This document shows, in pieces, positions 22,595 through 22,596 of a DNA stretch of 22,596 bases. Position numbers and translations under genes: made by a program. Each line of letters starts with the position of its first letter. Within the stretch, counting starts at the first letter, position 1. The DNA comes from JBDTDV01 sp039922875 (lineage in GTDB: Bacteria > Actinomycetota > Actinomycetes > Actinomycetales > Microbacteriaceae), in contig JBDTDV010000080.1 in the NCBI GenBank assembly GCA_039922875.1, positions 1-22,596 on the forward strand. The letters run 5' to 3'. The notes below the pieces were generated by a model. The model worked only from the letters and a program-made list of their open reading frames with translations, was not told the origin of the DNA and searched no databases.

Positions 22595-22596
22595 AA

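Overview
This window looks like a housekeeping stretch of a high-GC actinobacterial chromosome. ClpC, the ftsH-folE-folP-folB-folK-DUF3180-PH-PH-DUF2520-panC-lysS order, and the hpt-tilS-ppa block all match the core gene order known from Mycobacterium and relatives. Short intergenic gaps, GTG starts, leaderless-looking promoters and gene content fit Microbacteriaceae best. The family assignment is inference; no rRNA or phylogenetic marker was compared. I see no prophage, insertion sequence, CRISPR array, toxin-antitoxin or obvious defence island.

Layout. Positions 37-3925 are minus-strand: a membrane-anchored unknown protein, an ArgA-like acetyltransferase and the clpC unfoldase. A divergent gap follows, then a plus-strand pirin (4105-5133). 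Next come minus-strand genes for a small lipoprotein, a cardiolipin synthase and a 60-aa membrane protein. From 18282 down to 7515 runs one long minus-strand operon: ftsH, folE, folP, folB, folK, DUF3180, two bacterial PH-domain membrane proteins, a DUF2520 Rossmann protein, panC, lysS and a repeat-rich 108-aa membrane protein. Most of its junctions are 4-nt ATGA or GTGA overlaps. hpt and tilS form a second minus-strand unit. ppa is divergent from tilS and convergent with a secreted M23 peptidase. The right end carries tRNA-Glu(UUC), tRNA-Asp(GUC), a strong intrinsic terminator and tRNA-Phe(GAA).

How the genes work together. FolE starts pterin synthesis from GTP, FolB and FolK make the pyrophosphorylated pterin and FolP joins it to p-aminobenzoate. 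PanC makes pantothenate, and LysS, Hpt and TilS feed translation and purine salvage. FtsH and ClpC are the membrane and cytosolic AAA+ quality-control machines. DUF3180, the PH-domain pair and DUF2520 are conserved but poorly understood members of the same operon.

Most unusual signals: (i) at five unit starts a TANNNT hexamer lies exactly 6 nt before the start codon, predicting leaderless mRNAs; (ii) three genes end inside short tandem repeats that include the stop codon; (iii) FolE and PanC each carry a lineage-type insertion, the PanC one built from a 21-bp tandem duplication; (iv) a perfect 14-bp palindrome contains both stop codons of the convergent ppa and M23 genes; (v) 9-bp direct repeats upstream of the M23 hydrolase resemble a response-regulator site; (vi) the heptamer GGATGCC is strongly enriched. 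None of these amounts to a proven new system.
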